Source: Aurelia coerulea
Lineage: Eukaryota > Cnidaria > Scyphozoa > Semaeostomeae > Ulmaridae
Assembly: GCA_039566865.1 (NCBI GenBank)
Contig: CM076955.1
Span: 1,242,501 to 1,306,500, forward strand
Direction of reading: 5' to 3'
Length of the DNA: 64,000 nt
The position numbers and the translations under genes are program-made. Below the pieces are notes generated by a model. The model saw only the letters and a list, made by a program, of their open reading frames with translations. It did not search any database and was not told the origin of the DNA. Numbering within the stretch: the stretch's first letter is position 1; each line of letters begins with the position of its first letter. Below, one piece after another: positions 12,245 to 25,400 of this stretch.

Positions 12245-12937
12245 ATGGCTGCCACAAATTGGTCTAACTTCATTGCTGCACCGTTTCAAATTCTTTGTGC
12301 TGCTAGTACAACATACATCACAGCTTCAATCCTTCTCACAAAAGCGAAAGAATCTTTGAAGCAACTTCTCGAGTCAAAACTGAACACAAATTACAAGACA
12401 TCGGTGTTGTTTTTTCCTGATCAAACGTACGCATGTCGTTGCAGAATTTCGTCACGTCGCGATCCAGAATGCGTTTGCCAAGGGGTGAAATCGACGATTG
12501 AAACTTTGAAGATGAGCTTGAAAGACGCCCAAAAAAGTCTCGATATTTGCATGTTTACGATCTCATCGCCGCAACTTGCTAATGTTGTCTTGCAAATGCA
12601 TGCAAAAGGGGTGATAGTTCGTGTGATAACAGATGCAGAAAAAATGGATTTGGTCATGTCACAAACGATGAATTTCAGGGCAGCAGGGATTCAAGTACGA
12701 AGTGACAAGAGTTCTTTCTTAATGCACAATAAGTTTATCATTATTGACAGGGAAACTTTGGTGAATGGCTCGTTTAATTGGACAAACCAGGCTGTTTATG
12801 GCAACAAAGAAAATGTCCTCATCACAAATTACCCACCAATCGTAGAGCCATATATGAAAGAATTTGAACATCTTTGGGATGAGTATGATCATGTGAAGCA
12901 ACAGCAAGAAGCACAAGATGATAAAAATGCCAGTTAA
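12245..12937 (+). CDS. Pld6: PLD6 / Zucchini-type mitochondrial phospholipase D-like nuclease, 230 aa
   Basis: Single-exon gene. One HKD half-site: HNKFIIID with H161, K163 and D168, followed by GSFNWT (175-180) and NKENVLI (187-193), the pattern of PLD6/MitoPLD/Zucchini, which works as a homodimer. Residues 9-31 are hydrophobic and fit the single N-terminal anchor in the mitochondrial outer membrane. A Cys-rich stretch at 64-78 (CRCRIS, RRDPECVC) matches the family's zinc-binding insert. Length is close to vertebrate PLD6 (about 250 aa). Known roles of the family are piRNA 5'-end formation by endonuclease cleavage and cardiolipin/phosphatidic acid metabolism. The start ATG follows an in-frame-free leader and gives the expected membrane segment. 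A MITE starts 30 bp after the stop codon. Confidence 0.93.
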   Translation: MAATNWSNFIAAPFQILCAASTTYITASILLTKAKESLKQLLESKLNTNYKTSVLFFPDQTYACRCRISSRRDPECVCQGVKSTIETLKMSLKDAQKSLDICMFTISSPQLANVVLQMHAKGVIVRVITDAEKMDLVMSQTMNFRAAGIQVRSDKSSFLMHNKFIIIDRETLVNGSFNWTNQAVYGNKENVLITNYPPIVEPYMKEFEHLWDEYDHVKQQQEAQDDKNAS

Positions 12938-12967
12938 AAAGCCTCTGAGGGATATAGTATTGTGGTA

Positions 12968-13356
12968 CACTCATTTTTTGTTATAAGAAACCGCTTATAA
13001 GAAACGGTAGGCTCAATTTTTCGAAAGCTAAGAAACAACCCTACCTGAATTGAAAAAAGCTAAGAAACTTCTGCAATTTTCAGTTTTAATTTTCCTATCA
13101 CACTCAAAACTATTTTGACATTGTGCAGTTAAAGCAACTGTTTGGACATTATTTTGAGTGCGAATCATGTTATTTACTCGTTTTGAGTTTTTACTAAGTA
13201 GTTTGGGAGCCCTTTAGACAAGACGAAATCAGCTCTAAACTTCCGGCAATAAAAATATAAGAAACACGTAAGAAACTTGTGGTAGTAAAATGGCCCAAAA
13301 ATTTAAGAAACTGCCTACCAGCCCCGGACCTTAGTTTCTTATAAAAAAAATGAGTG
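12968..13356. mobile_element. MITE family A, copy 1 (389 bp)
   Basis: Ends CACTCATTTTTT / AAAAAATGAGTG flanked by TA. A close second copy lies at 26881-27281; both carry TTATAAGAAACGGTAGGCTC near the left end and CCGGACCTTAGTTTCTTATA near the right. It begins 30 bp after the PLD6 stop codon. Confidence 0.85.
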
Positions 13357-14804
13357 TAGTGGTATAGTATTGTATCACTGGCTATCAGAAACTTTGATAA
13401 GTTGCTTTTAATGCTGCAAGCTCATTGTCTAGGTATTTAGCAAAAGTTGTCTCTTTGGCAAAACTACCAGTTTAATTTAAATCCTATTATGAAATAGATG
13501 CCCAGTCTGCATTTCTTGTTGTTTCTCCAGAAGATCTGTCCTTTGCCACTTTGGCTAAAACATTAGAATATATTGTTTACTTATTGTTCTCACCCCCTGC
13601 ACAAGGAACAGCAAGTGCAGTCTGGTGATAGCTTGTGAACATTCCCCAGTTGGGAAAGGAGAATGAAGGGCAAAGGAAAATTGTTCTCCTTTCCCCTCAT
13701 TTGTTTCTTAATCAGGATTTGTTCACAGGCTGTAAAATAGATGGAATTTGCAATCTACTGCAATCTACATGCGGCAGCAAATACTTCAACTTGATATATA
13801 CAACTAGCAAAATATTGTGAAAAAACCGCTTTTTGTAAAATGAAAAATTCATCAACATTTCTTTGCATTATACTCAAACGAGTGGGCACTTAATTTTGAT
13901 CTTTAATGAACTAAACAGTTTATTGTGAATGTGAAGGGCATTTTTGTTGGGGATACGAATTGTCAAAGTTCAATGCAACGGTTATCCCACAAAAAGCATG
14001 TTTGGTTTGCGGAATACTGTGGGTGGAGAATCCAACCACAATTCCAGCGAGGATTAGAAAAGAAAGAAGAGATTGTTGCGCACTTCCCGGCTGTTGATCT
14101 GCTTTGAACTGTATTAGCATAACAAAAGGCTTAGACAAAAGGCACAGTCATTGGCATCATCAACAAATTTGTTACTTACAGGAGAGAAACAAAAAATAAG
14201 AAAAGATCAGTGCAAGTACAGTAACTTGAAAACGCATCTTTAAATAAGTGAAAGAATATTACAAGGTCAATGAATGAAAACATGGTCAATCAAAGTATGA
14301 CAATTTTCCAGGTTATATGTATACTACTGTGTAATGCTTTTTGACAGATGATGCTTTTACCATCTACAGATTAGCAGTTTAGGAGTATAGACCATTCCAA
14401 AGTCAAATTAGAAGGCTGGCAACACTATGCAGCATAGAATAATTTGAGGGCTGGTTTACTCATGAAGACGCCAGCTTTAGGCAACTTTGAATTAGATTAC
14501 AAATTTGAAACCCCCAATCTGAAGATGCAACACAAACAATGCCTTCATGTTTGACTGCAGGATGGTCTTTGTAAACTTAGATAGACAAATTTACTGGTAG
14601 AAGAAATTAATCTGCTGCTATTTGATGTTACTGAATATCTCTTACATGTAAATTTGCAATGCATTGTTTACATTTACAGATGTCTGCAAAGGAGTACCCT
14701 TTCCTACTATCTGCAAGAAAGATGCTAGAGCTCAAAATATTGCTGGGGTTCCTTCTTCCTTTGGATATTGTAAATGTACAGCTTTGTCACCAGGGGGTCA
14801 CCAG
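13357..14804. other. Intergenic, no gene seen
   Basis: Only short ORFs in several frames, none with recognisable motifs. One open stretch at 14664-14800 (CKGVPFPTICKKDARAQ) has an acceptor-like site before it but no partner exon could be found. Confidence 0.5.
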
Positions 14805-14937
14805 CAGTGGCGGACACTTTGCCAAATATTGGTGGGTGAAGGCATTGCTTGTTTCTATTGTTTTCAGACAAAAGATTTTTGTTCTAGCCAACATGGGGGG
14901 CCATCATGCCCCCTCGTCCCCCAAGTGTCCACCACTG
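14805..14937. mobile_element. hAT-type MITE, 133 bp
   Basis: Ends CAGTGGCGGACACTT / AAGTGTCCACCACTG. Flanks GTCACCAG and GTCATCAG are an 8-bp target duplication with one mismatch, as in hAT elements. Confidence 0.8.
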
Positions 14938-15694
14938 GTCATCAGGCTCATTCATTTTTCAGTGCACTGCTCCTGAAATACCCATTAAACTCTAATTTAA
15001 TGGGATGGCAATTCTGTAGCCAATTTTTAAGTTTCTTAAACTTGTGCCATCGAACTAGGACATCAATTTACAGGTAAAAGCACGATTATCATGTTTACAA
15101 TTTAGTAAATACTGACGTTTTGTGCTTCAAAATCTATGCAATAAATTTAAATCTCTACAATCCATACCTTCATTTGATCTTATTCAAGATACCTTAAAAT
15201 GTAAACTGTATAGATTAGGTTCTTCCGGCGCTCTCTACATCTTGCTATATCCCTGACAGATCTGCAAAGTTATTTATTTTGAGATTTTGCTGATTCAAAT
15301 CGTTCTTTATTACAACAAATTAGCCATTGGTCTTCCAATGCAACACTAGTTACTTAATGAAATTTTCAAGGAAAGATTATTAATGGGCTACTAGGAATCT
15401 ATCTTTAGGTGCAAAGGTCTTCCTTAAATATCATTATACATCACTTGAGTATCACTTGCAACCAAATAAACTTTTGAAAGACCATAATACGGTGTGCAAA
15501 AGGCCAATCTTGAAGGTAAATGATTGAATTTTGTGAAACCCCTACATTTGTAATTTTTTTTCAATTTTTCAGTCAGCTACTCTCCAAGTTATAAAGCGAT
15601 TTCTTGCTAAATAATTGGTCAGGAAGCAGCCAAAATTGATAAATAATATCGATAAATTTCCCTCCGATTGTTTTAACAGTGCAACTTTATACTA

Positions 15695-16288
15695 CCGGGT
15701 GTCTTGAAAAAATGTATACGAATTTGGTTGACTCCAGCATTGTGAATTTAGCTTGAAGCAATGTCTAATCACTCTAAAAATATTCCTTGACAGTTAACTT
15801 GAACATAGATACCTCGTTTGTGGATATCAGTACCTTGAGAGCAAACATGTTAATCTTGAAAGCTCAAATTTGCCTCTTCCTGCAAACCAGAGATTTAGCC
15901 TTTTGGCCTAAGCAATTTCTTAAGGCACAGTGTATAAATCAACGATAGCCTTGATAAAATTTGAACAATATCAGATCTTGGGTTATTCCGTTTTTCAGAA
16001 GTCACCCATTGGGAAGTTTCTTAAGTTTTCATTAATTTCGGTTCTTAATTTCGATGTGCTTCATGATTTTGCTTAGGCCAAAAGGCCAAAGCTCTGGTTT
16101 GCAAGTGGACGCAAATTTGAGCTTTCAAGATTAACATGTTTGCTCTCAAGGTACCGATATCCACAAAAAAGGTATCTATGTTCAAGTTAACTATCGAAGA
16201 ACATTTTGAGAGTGATTAGCCATTGATTAAAGCAAAATCCACATCGTTGGAGCCAACCAAATCCGTATGCATTTTTTGGGACACCCGG
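15695..16288. mobile_element. Long-arm foldback element, 594 bp
   Basis: Inverted arms of about 230 bp each, outer ends CCGGGTGTC / GACACCCGG, flanked by TA. It ends about 190 bp downstream of the PITPNC1 stop codon. Confidence 0.8.
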
Positions 16289-16479
16289 TAAGATAATCAA
16301 TACCATTCCTTCAGATCAAATGCTTTATATATATGCACAGATTAGCTGCAATTCATTACATACATATGTACAAAATTGAAAATTGAAACTGAAGAACGCA
16401 CCAAATTATAAGGTGCTAAAAATATAGTTTATGATCACACTAGCATTAAGAATAAAAAGTTTCATCTTTAAAATAAATT

Positions 16480-19400
16480 TCATTTTTGAGCTTTCGTTTT
16501 TTCTTCTTTCTCACCCATAACTTTTTCATTTGTCATTTTTTGCATCATCTGTTCATAGTCCCTAACATCCTCATAAGTCATGTCTAGAAATAGGAAAAAT
16601 TTGTGATTGAAAGTTTCTCTCCATTGGGTTAAATGCATCATTGGTATCGATAGACCTTTTAGCTATTCTACAAAAGAGCCTGGATTGAGCGTTATTTTTA
16701 TACATGTTTATACACGACGTTCGATCGAGCTTCTGTTACTATTGTGCACATTCAAAAATTCTAGAAAATGTAGCAAAATTTTGTTTTATTCTGATTCTTT
16801 TCAGAATAGCTAAAAGGTCTATTGCTTCTAGTAATAAAATACTACGATGCATTTTACATTCTACTACCGGGTACGCCAAAATAAACTATGCACTTTTAGC
16901 AGGCCACGATAAATCGTACACAAGACCGATTCTGAAGATTAACGACTTGATCTTTAGCAGAAGGCCTGAATTAGATTCTAGGAATTTTTGAAAATTTTTC
17001 TTTTTTCAACTTTTAGAGCTACAAGCGAGTTTCTTAAAATTTTTGTTTTCGAAAACACTGAAAACGATAAAAAACGTCGATCAAGCTTTCTAAAGAATCA
17101 ACATGAATGGACAAAGAGAAAACTTTTTCGTGGTAATTTGGATTTAGAAATCGACTAATTGTAAGCTGCTGTACGAGAGTTTGTACTATCTTGTGAGAAA
17201 TGTAATAATATTTTCAAGAATATAAAGAAATTTCTTTTCTTTTGTAATGTCATTGAACTTATGCTTTGCTGCAGGCTGTGTTCCTGTATCAAGGGGGTTA
17301 AAAGACAAGCGAGGAAGAGTCATGGGGCCAGCAAGCATGGAGATTTGTTACACTTTTGATTTGTGACGGCTTTTGGGGCGGCACTTTATGACAACTACTA
17401 CAGAATTTCGCAACAAGCCAATCTTTGAAATAACACTCGTGCAGAAGTTTACAATGATAAATTTCCAAATCCCCAAATCACGCTGAAAACATTTTCTCTT
17501 TGTCAATTCATGATGAGTCTTTAGAAAATTTGATCAAGGTTTTTTGATCGTTTTCAGTGTTTTCGAAAACAAAAGTTTTTAAGAAACTCGCCTGTAGCTC
17601 TAAAAATTGAAAACGGAAAAATTTGCAAAAAATCTTAGAATCTAATTCAGGCTTTCTGCTAAAGAATAAGTAATATATCTTCAAAATCGGTCCAGTGTAC
17701 GATTTATCGTGGCCTGCCAAAAGTGCATAGTTTATTTTGGCGCATCCGGTATACTTTCTAATTACTATACAATACTGGGATGATGCAAAGGGGAGCGAAA
17801 GACAATGACTACCACACATGGCAGCATAGGTTCCAAATCTTAAAATTGATGTAAAAAGGTGGGTGTAAAATTCTATGACAGATTTCTTTTAATTGAATGG
17901 CTTGCAACAAATTTTACCTGCTTACCTATAATTCTACCGTTGGACTTTTCAGAAATTTTGAATATTTTTCGAAATTACAGCATATTTCATATTTCAACTC
18001 ATTTGAGGGTGTGACGTCATCAAAATGTCTAAATCGTAAACCTGAAGAGTGAAAGACTGTTGCTTGATACCATATTGTAGATCCATAAACTATGGTTTCC
18101 TTGAAAATTGTTTCATGTTATGTCAAAAACTTTAGAAATTACGATGGTTTTGAATTTTTTTCAAAATTTTTCTTGAAATCTTAGAAAAAAAGAAAAGTAC
18201 TCTAATTCTGAAAATATTCAAAAGTTCTGAAAAACCCAACGGTAGAATTATAGCAAAATAGCTAAAGTTGTTTTGAAGCCATTCAGTTAAAAGAAATAGG
18301 TCATAGAATTTTACACCGACCTTTTTAAAGATTTGAAACCTATGCTCCCCATGGCCAATACATAACATGAAGACATGCAGTGTTAAACTGCATACAACTA
18401 CAAACTACAAATGATTAAAATAAAAACTAATGGATACTGTACTAGATTCTGTCTAACATTAGATGATTTCACATTCCAGATTTCATTTTTCCATCAACAG
18501 CTTTGTACAAGAAAATTTTAAGCTTTAAGCAGCAATACGGAAGAACTAAATGCAACAAAATAATGCCAGGTCAGGGTTGTGATGCATTTAAATAATTTTA
18601 TGAGTTCATCAGTGCAATCAAATGTTGAAAAGAGTTATACAGCAGCTTCGTATTAAAAGGCGTTGAAATTCAGTGCCGTCAGCGTAATAATATAAGTCCA
18701 AGTATGAGAGGTTTCAATTTATATAAACAAATGATTCGTGGTACAAAATTTAAAAATAGCCTTAAATAACGGACTCATCATATTAAACCCATAAACGCAA
18801 CAAAAACACTGAAATCAGTAGAAAGAAGACTATTAACTCCTGTAAAAGAAACAATAACCAAAATGTTACAGGCTTATTTTGGTTATTGTTTCTTTTACAG
18901 GAGTTAATAGTCTTCTTTCTACAGGTTTCAATTTAGCGCAAGTCTCGTTTTTAATGAGCCACTAAACGGACTAATTCAGTCTCTTCGAGTCCTGTTTCAA
19001 GAAACAGGATTTCACGTGATTCCACATTTCAAAGAGACTGAAACTGATAAAAAGAAAATGAAAGCACTTACCATACCACTGATCAATCCAAGCAAAAGCT
19101 TGACGATGACCAACTATCAAAATATCTTTGATGCCCTGTGGATAAAATAGTCATCTTTGAAACCTTTGAAAACGCTGATTGTAGCTGTAAACAGCCATGA
19201 AAGAATGAATCAAACTGATCTTTACTCAATATCGCTAAAAGGGGGTGCTCTCTCCTCGATTAGGTTACCTACTGAGAGAGCTCCTCCTTAAGAAATTCCC
19301 CTGCATACAATTCCTGTTCTGTTTAGTTTTTCTTGCATCTTCGCTATTTTTGGCAGTTTCTTTTCTGTAATTTTCCTTCTGTGTGTATAACTTAGTTTTA

Positions 19401-22400
19401 ATTTAAATTGTATTGTACTTTTGAATAGTATTTCGTTGATATTGTAAGGTTTGTTGTTATTTGATTTTGAGCAAACTATATTTTTAGTTATGAATTTGTA
19501 TGTAGTGGAATTTTAAAATCAAAGGAACTGAACTGAACCCCTAAGAATTGGTTTAAACATCGTTCTTTTGCCGTGTCGAATCGAACTGTATTAAAAACGA
19601 CAGAATCTGCCGTGTCTAAAAATCTGATTTAAACATCGTTTTTTGCCGTGTCTGACTGAAACTAAAATGGTAAAAATGGCCATTGTTCAAGATGCACAAG
19701 CGTAGTGCCTGATAACACCTAGAAACTGCGGACCAAGGCCTGGAATTGATTCATCAAACGCGGCAGAAGAAATACAATGTTTAAATCAAGTCGATTTTCA
19801 GCCGTTTGATACGACAGAGCTGGTGGACTCCTATTTTTTATCTATTCAAAACGGCAGGAGATTTAAACATCTTTTATGTCGAATTTAATTGACACTTAGA
19901 AGCAGCATTTATTAGACTCGACACGGTAAAAAACCATGTTTAAACTGGGCCTAAGAAATTTCGACGTTTCAACGCAAGCAATAATTTCTTAAAATAAACG
20001 ATTAATATAAAATTTACTGCATGAGTTCTTGCAATCCCTTGTAAAATGCAGCAGCAGTCTTACGCAAAGTTAATTCTGGCTACAAATTTTCACGATTCTA
20101 ATGTTCACATGACAGAATGCAAAAGACACTGATAGAGGGAAAAGCAAAAGAAAGAAGACAGAGAGGAATACCACGCAGAACATGGTTGACAGATATAAAG
20201 GAGTGGACGTGAGGAAACATCAGGAAATGTGTCAATGGAGAATGCTGGAGAGAGATGACCGCTAATCTTATAGTCATTTCAAAACAATGGCGTTTGATTA
20301 TGAGTCGTAGTTAGGAGCGTCCGGCAGCCTTTCAGCAGCGAAAACTACGCCCATATAAACAGTCTAATTCTTGCATACTGTAGGATTGATCGTTTTCTCA
20401 AACTGCTAAATGTAAATCGCCACAACTTAACGATTACTAATATATTATAAATTCTTACCCTTTGAACATATTGCTGTACTCTTTCTCGTAAACCCCAGAC
20501 ATCAAAACACACTTTCACCATTTTATATGAACACATTATGGGTGATGTATTTTCCTGTGGAAGCGAAACAAATAATTTCTAATTACACTACAGGCCTTGC
20601 TCACATTAACATGAATCCTAGCTCAAAAGATTTACAGTCTTTTTTTAATTCTTACGATACCTGTTACTCTATATATTGATACTATATAGAGTGTTGCTCT
20701 GAAGATGCCCTAGTGGGCGAAACTAGTCAGAACTGGAAAAGAAAAAGCGCGAAAGACCACACAGATGCCTGTTTCTTTGAGTAGTTAGGCCCTCTTCTAA
20801 CAGTAAACTATATATTGATACTATACAACTATACCACACTACAGGAATGATAACATGCAGCTATGATTTTATTTTTGGTTCGAAGATTTTTATCTGAAAC
20901 TTTTTCATCCAAAACATTTGGGTGCTGATGCTGCAAAAATCAAGAGTTGTAATCTTCTGTATTGCATATTGTAATATTGTAAATAGTCATGTGACCTTAT
21001 TATTCCGCTGATATTGGTAGTTGTTGTTCTGTACATGGTCAGAAATGTTGGGTTATGTTACTTGCGAAGACCACTCGTTATTTATGTCTCCCTGAGCTCC
21101 AAAGATATAACACATATGGATACATGTAGATGCATCAGAAGCATTCAAAAAGCAGTTTTCAAGATTGCAGACGAAAACAAGAAGTACCTTCAGCGACTCA
21201 AGAACATTGTTACTAACAACTTCAATGTGGAAACTCACTTTGGAAGCAGGATCGCCCATGACAGTATATCATTTTTTAACAGTGGCATGGAAAAAAATTG
21301 TGTTTTTTTTATTGAAACTTTTGTAAAAAAAAATGTCCGAAAATTTGATCCTCCGAAAGTTTTCGATTTTAATGCAGAAGTTTGTTCGTTGATAACATTT
21401 TTGCTCCTGGGTTAACGAGCAAAAATGACATAACTATGGTCCTCAGCGTCCTCAGCCTTTGATAAGATTGCACCAAACCACACAAAATCTTCGATGCTTT
21501 GTGCCTTCTCTGGAAGAAAATTGCTATTAGAAAAGAATTGCATACCCTCCATCCTTCTTCTAAAGGTCCTCTTCCAGTCTTCTTGGATACAAAATGTCTA
21601 CAGTCCTGCAAAAGATGAGAAACCCAACATATTGGTTCAAATTTTTAAAAAGGTGAAGTACTTGAAAGGACTTTTAGGTTCTATATTCACTCTCGTTATC
21701 AATTGCTCTGCCTTCACGGAATTGCCCTGTTTCGACCAGTCAAAACAATTGCAAAATTTTTTTCAGGTTCTTTATTATGATTCTATACAATGAAAATGTT
21801 TCGATACATTGATTATTTTCAAAGTGGCAGCATGTCTTTTTAATGAAAGAATTTATGGAAAGTTCGAAAAATTAAAATCATGGCAAATCGTAAACCAACA
21901 GGGCAGAAATAATCGAATCTTCAAGAAAAAAAGTTTATAATAATAATAATATAATATAATATGATAAAATGAGGGATAAGGAGGCCATTGGCCTATTAAA
22001 AGCGTTCGTTTTAAGCGTATTCATAGTTGTACTTCTTGTTAGCAAAAATCGTCATATAATTTTTCAAACTCTATAACTGACTTCGCATTGACTATGGTTG
22101 CTGGTAAATTGTTCCATTCGTTTATGACTCTGTTTGAGAAATAGTTCTTCCTCAGGCTCGACGATGAAAAATTAAAATCATGGCAAATCGTAAACCAACA
22201 GGGCAGAAATAATCGAATCTTCAAGAAAAAAAGTTTATGAGGTCCACAATACGGTGGCAAGGAGACACCTGTCAATTTTCTGGTTTACGATTGAGAAATT
22301 AGATGACATCACAGCCTCAGATATAATCAATGCTTCCATTTTGAACATTATCAAGATATCAAAATATGCCCAGGGTAAATTATGGCTATGTATCCCAAGT

Positions 22401-25400
22401 TCCTTTCGAATCACTCCATTCAAATAAACAGGTAACAAGGTTTAGCACCACCTTTCTTTAACGATCTGAGGCCTATGCTAGAGTTAACCAGGATCAACCA
22501 CACTTAGAAATCTGATCACTCAATTATTTGGCATTAACAGATCTACAGTATTAAGCCCGCAGAACAGTTAATGAGAGAGAGAGTGACACTGACAAAGATT
22601 TTCATCAAAACGTTTGAACTACAGGCTGTTTCAGAAAAAAAGAAAAACCCTTTATTCGAGATTCGTCACAAAATGATAACATTTGAATTAATGTGACGCA
22701 TACCATGTGAAAGTGATCAAATTATTAGTCACTTAATTCGACTTAAGTGACGTTTTCGTAGGTATTGTCTATTTTAGATGCCTGGAAGCGATAGGACATT
22801 CACAAAGGCGAAAACCTAACCTCACTACATAAGGACCCTCTAGTTACGCTCATCTAATTGAGCTGAATTGTTGTTGTTGTTGTTTCTCCACTGAGGTTGT
22901 CTCTGTTGACCGAAGCGCCATCATCAAGTCAAAGAGCACAGAGAAACGAGAGACTCATCGTCATAAGTCTAGCGAAAACCCATCTTTGTGAAAGCTTATT
23001 TATCATTCTTCATTCGTTCAATCATTGACAAAGTTGGGTTGCGTTTTTCCTGAAACACAGAACAGTTGTGTTTTTATTTTTAAGAGAAATGATCATTAGA
23101 GTAATTAAGCTGCCTCCACTTCATCAAAACACTGTGGATCAAAAATGAATACTTAAGTTACAAACCTCTTTTTCATTGTAATATTTTTCAGGTAATTCAT
23201 CATAAGCTATATCCAAATGCTGGACTTCTCTTCCTTTTAAGTCGTCTTCTTTTAAATCCAGGCTCTGCAGGAACAAATATTGTATTGTTAACACAAACAA
23301 GGGAACGAAAAACGTCTTAAAAGCATTCGAGATGTGGTCGTACAGAAAAATGGTGAGACTGTCATGGACAGAGAAAGTAACATACGAGGAAGTGCTTCAA
23401 AGAATGAATGAAAAAAGAAGAATTATAGAATAATGACCTATTCAGGGGGATTCCATTCTCCCAAGAGGACAAAATACATGACTTTATGTGACTGTCATCA
23501 ATTTTAGGATGGAAAATTTGCTCATTGCTGTTTTTTTTCGTTTTTGCAGGTTTCGGAAGGGGCTTTCTGCAGAAAATCACCCATATCCATGGGAAGGAAT
23601 GGCAGATTAAGGCCGGGTAAATTACTGAACCTAATTGAACATATTGGCAATAAAACAGGACATTTTTCAATATTATTGCTTTGATATTCATTGAGCAGTG
23701 GACTTCCAAGTGGGGATTCCTTTTTCTGACTCACCCGGTAGGAAAAAAGACATTAAGGCTATATTTTGACACTTACATTTTCTGTAGATCCATTATCATC
23801 TTTATAGCAAGTTTTGATGAGAATGCTAAATCGTGGAACAAACGAACACTGAAAAAGAATTAATTGAAATTACTGGTTACAAACTTTCAAAAAATATTTA
23901 CTTCTGTCTGAACAAAATGTTGCATCATGAATTTAAGCTGTTACAAAATTTGTTTTCTTTATCTACAGTACACAGAACACTTGCAAAACTGCAATTTTTT
24001 CCAATTACAAAAATTTGATTACGCATGTATGTTACTGGTCATAAAAATATCCCTTTATGCACTTTTGTCAAGGGCTAAATAATGTGAGAGATAATTGCAA
24101 AGACGGACGATGCTTCCTGTACAAAAATACAAGGCAATGTAATAGCCATGTACAAGCCTTGTAGTTATGGCCTTGTAACCTAGTTTTAGCCTAGAAAAAC
24201 CTAGCTGTAACCTTGCTAATTAGCCTTGTGGAGACCTTGTGGAAACCTTGTGTTTAGGCTGGTTGTAACTTGGAATCGCACTGATAGCTTTGTAATTTTC
24301 TTCCAAGGTTAGTACAAGGTCATAGGCCCGAACAAGGCCATGTTTAGCCTTGTGTTTTTGTACAGGTTGGAATGTTGGAATTTTGTGGAAACTGGTGAAT
24401 TTTGGAGCTATATTTAATTGATGCTGAAATGTGCTCTGAAATCTCAACGAATGCAAATGGTAAGAAAATTGATGAAAAAAGTTCTGTAATTTCACCAAAA
24501 AATTGCCACGTCCCATGTCATTTCCTTCAATTCTTCCTATTGGTTCAAATTTGTCAAATCCATCAGTCAAATTTGCAGGAAACTTGGTCAAGGAGAAGCT
24601 TTGCATGAAAGCATATTATAATGAAACAAACTGTAAGTGGTTAGAGTAACTTTAAAGCATTCTATCGTCAACAAAACCATGGCACTATTGTGCTATCAAA
24701 ATCTAAGAAACAAATTTCATCCTGTGGATTTACTACTTGACCTGCTGATTTGTGGTTTCTGTAATTCTTCCTATCAATTATTCTATTCATCACAACTGTC
24801 AGCAGGTTATCCCTTTGGATTTCCCTTTCTATAATGTCAAAAATCAATTCAGAAATAATTCATAACAACACACCTGTTTGAATTTGATAATTTCTGACCA
24901 AGCCTTTATTCATTTATACATTCTGTTAATTATTTACTGTATTTCAGTTGTTAGGGAATTCATTCGTTCATTTGTTCATTCATTCATTCATTTATTCATT
25001 CATCCAAAGGCTATCTGATTCGAGGGGTGTATCACTAACAAAAATCTCGTACGCTATCCCAAAAATCCAAAATAAAAATCCGAAGATCCCTGAATGAAAA
25101 TCCTAAAAATCCCTTACAATCCAGAAAATCCCTTGAAAATCCAGAAAATCCCTTTTCATCTCCAAAAACCCCTGAAAAATCCAAGAATCCTGTCAAAAAT
25201 CTGACAATCGATCTGATTTATTAGTTGGCCCCATTACAAACTTCATAATTAATCACAGCTTTTTACAAATGTCTACCTACATTTTAACGCTAAGGAGTCT
25301 TGCAGATCTTGTCACAAGTGATGGTACAGTAGAGGCTACTGGGCACATGGCTTTCCTGCTAATCTTCAAAATTCTTGAAGCTATTTCTAGTTTCTTATTA

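Noticed and set aside
16704..17819. Matching ORFs containing YALLAGHDKSYT on both strands
   Set aside because: They are the two arms of one foldback element, not a conserved protein.
24220..24606. 128-aa minus-strand ORF considered as PITPNC1 exon 4 (SFSLTKFPANLT)
   Set aside because: No acceptor in the right phase; the true exon 4 is at 23848-23777 with a far better match (CSFVPRFSILIK).
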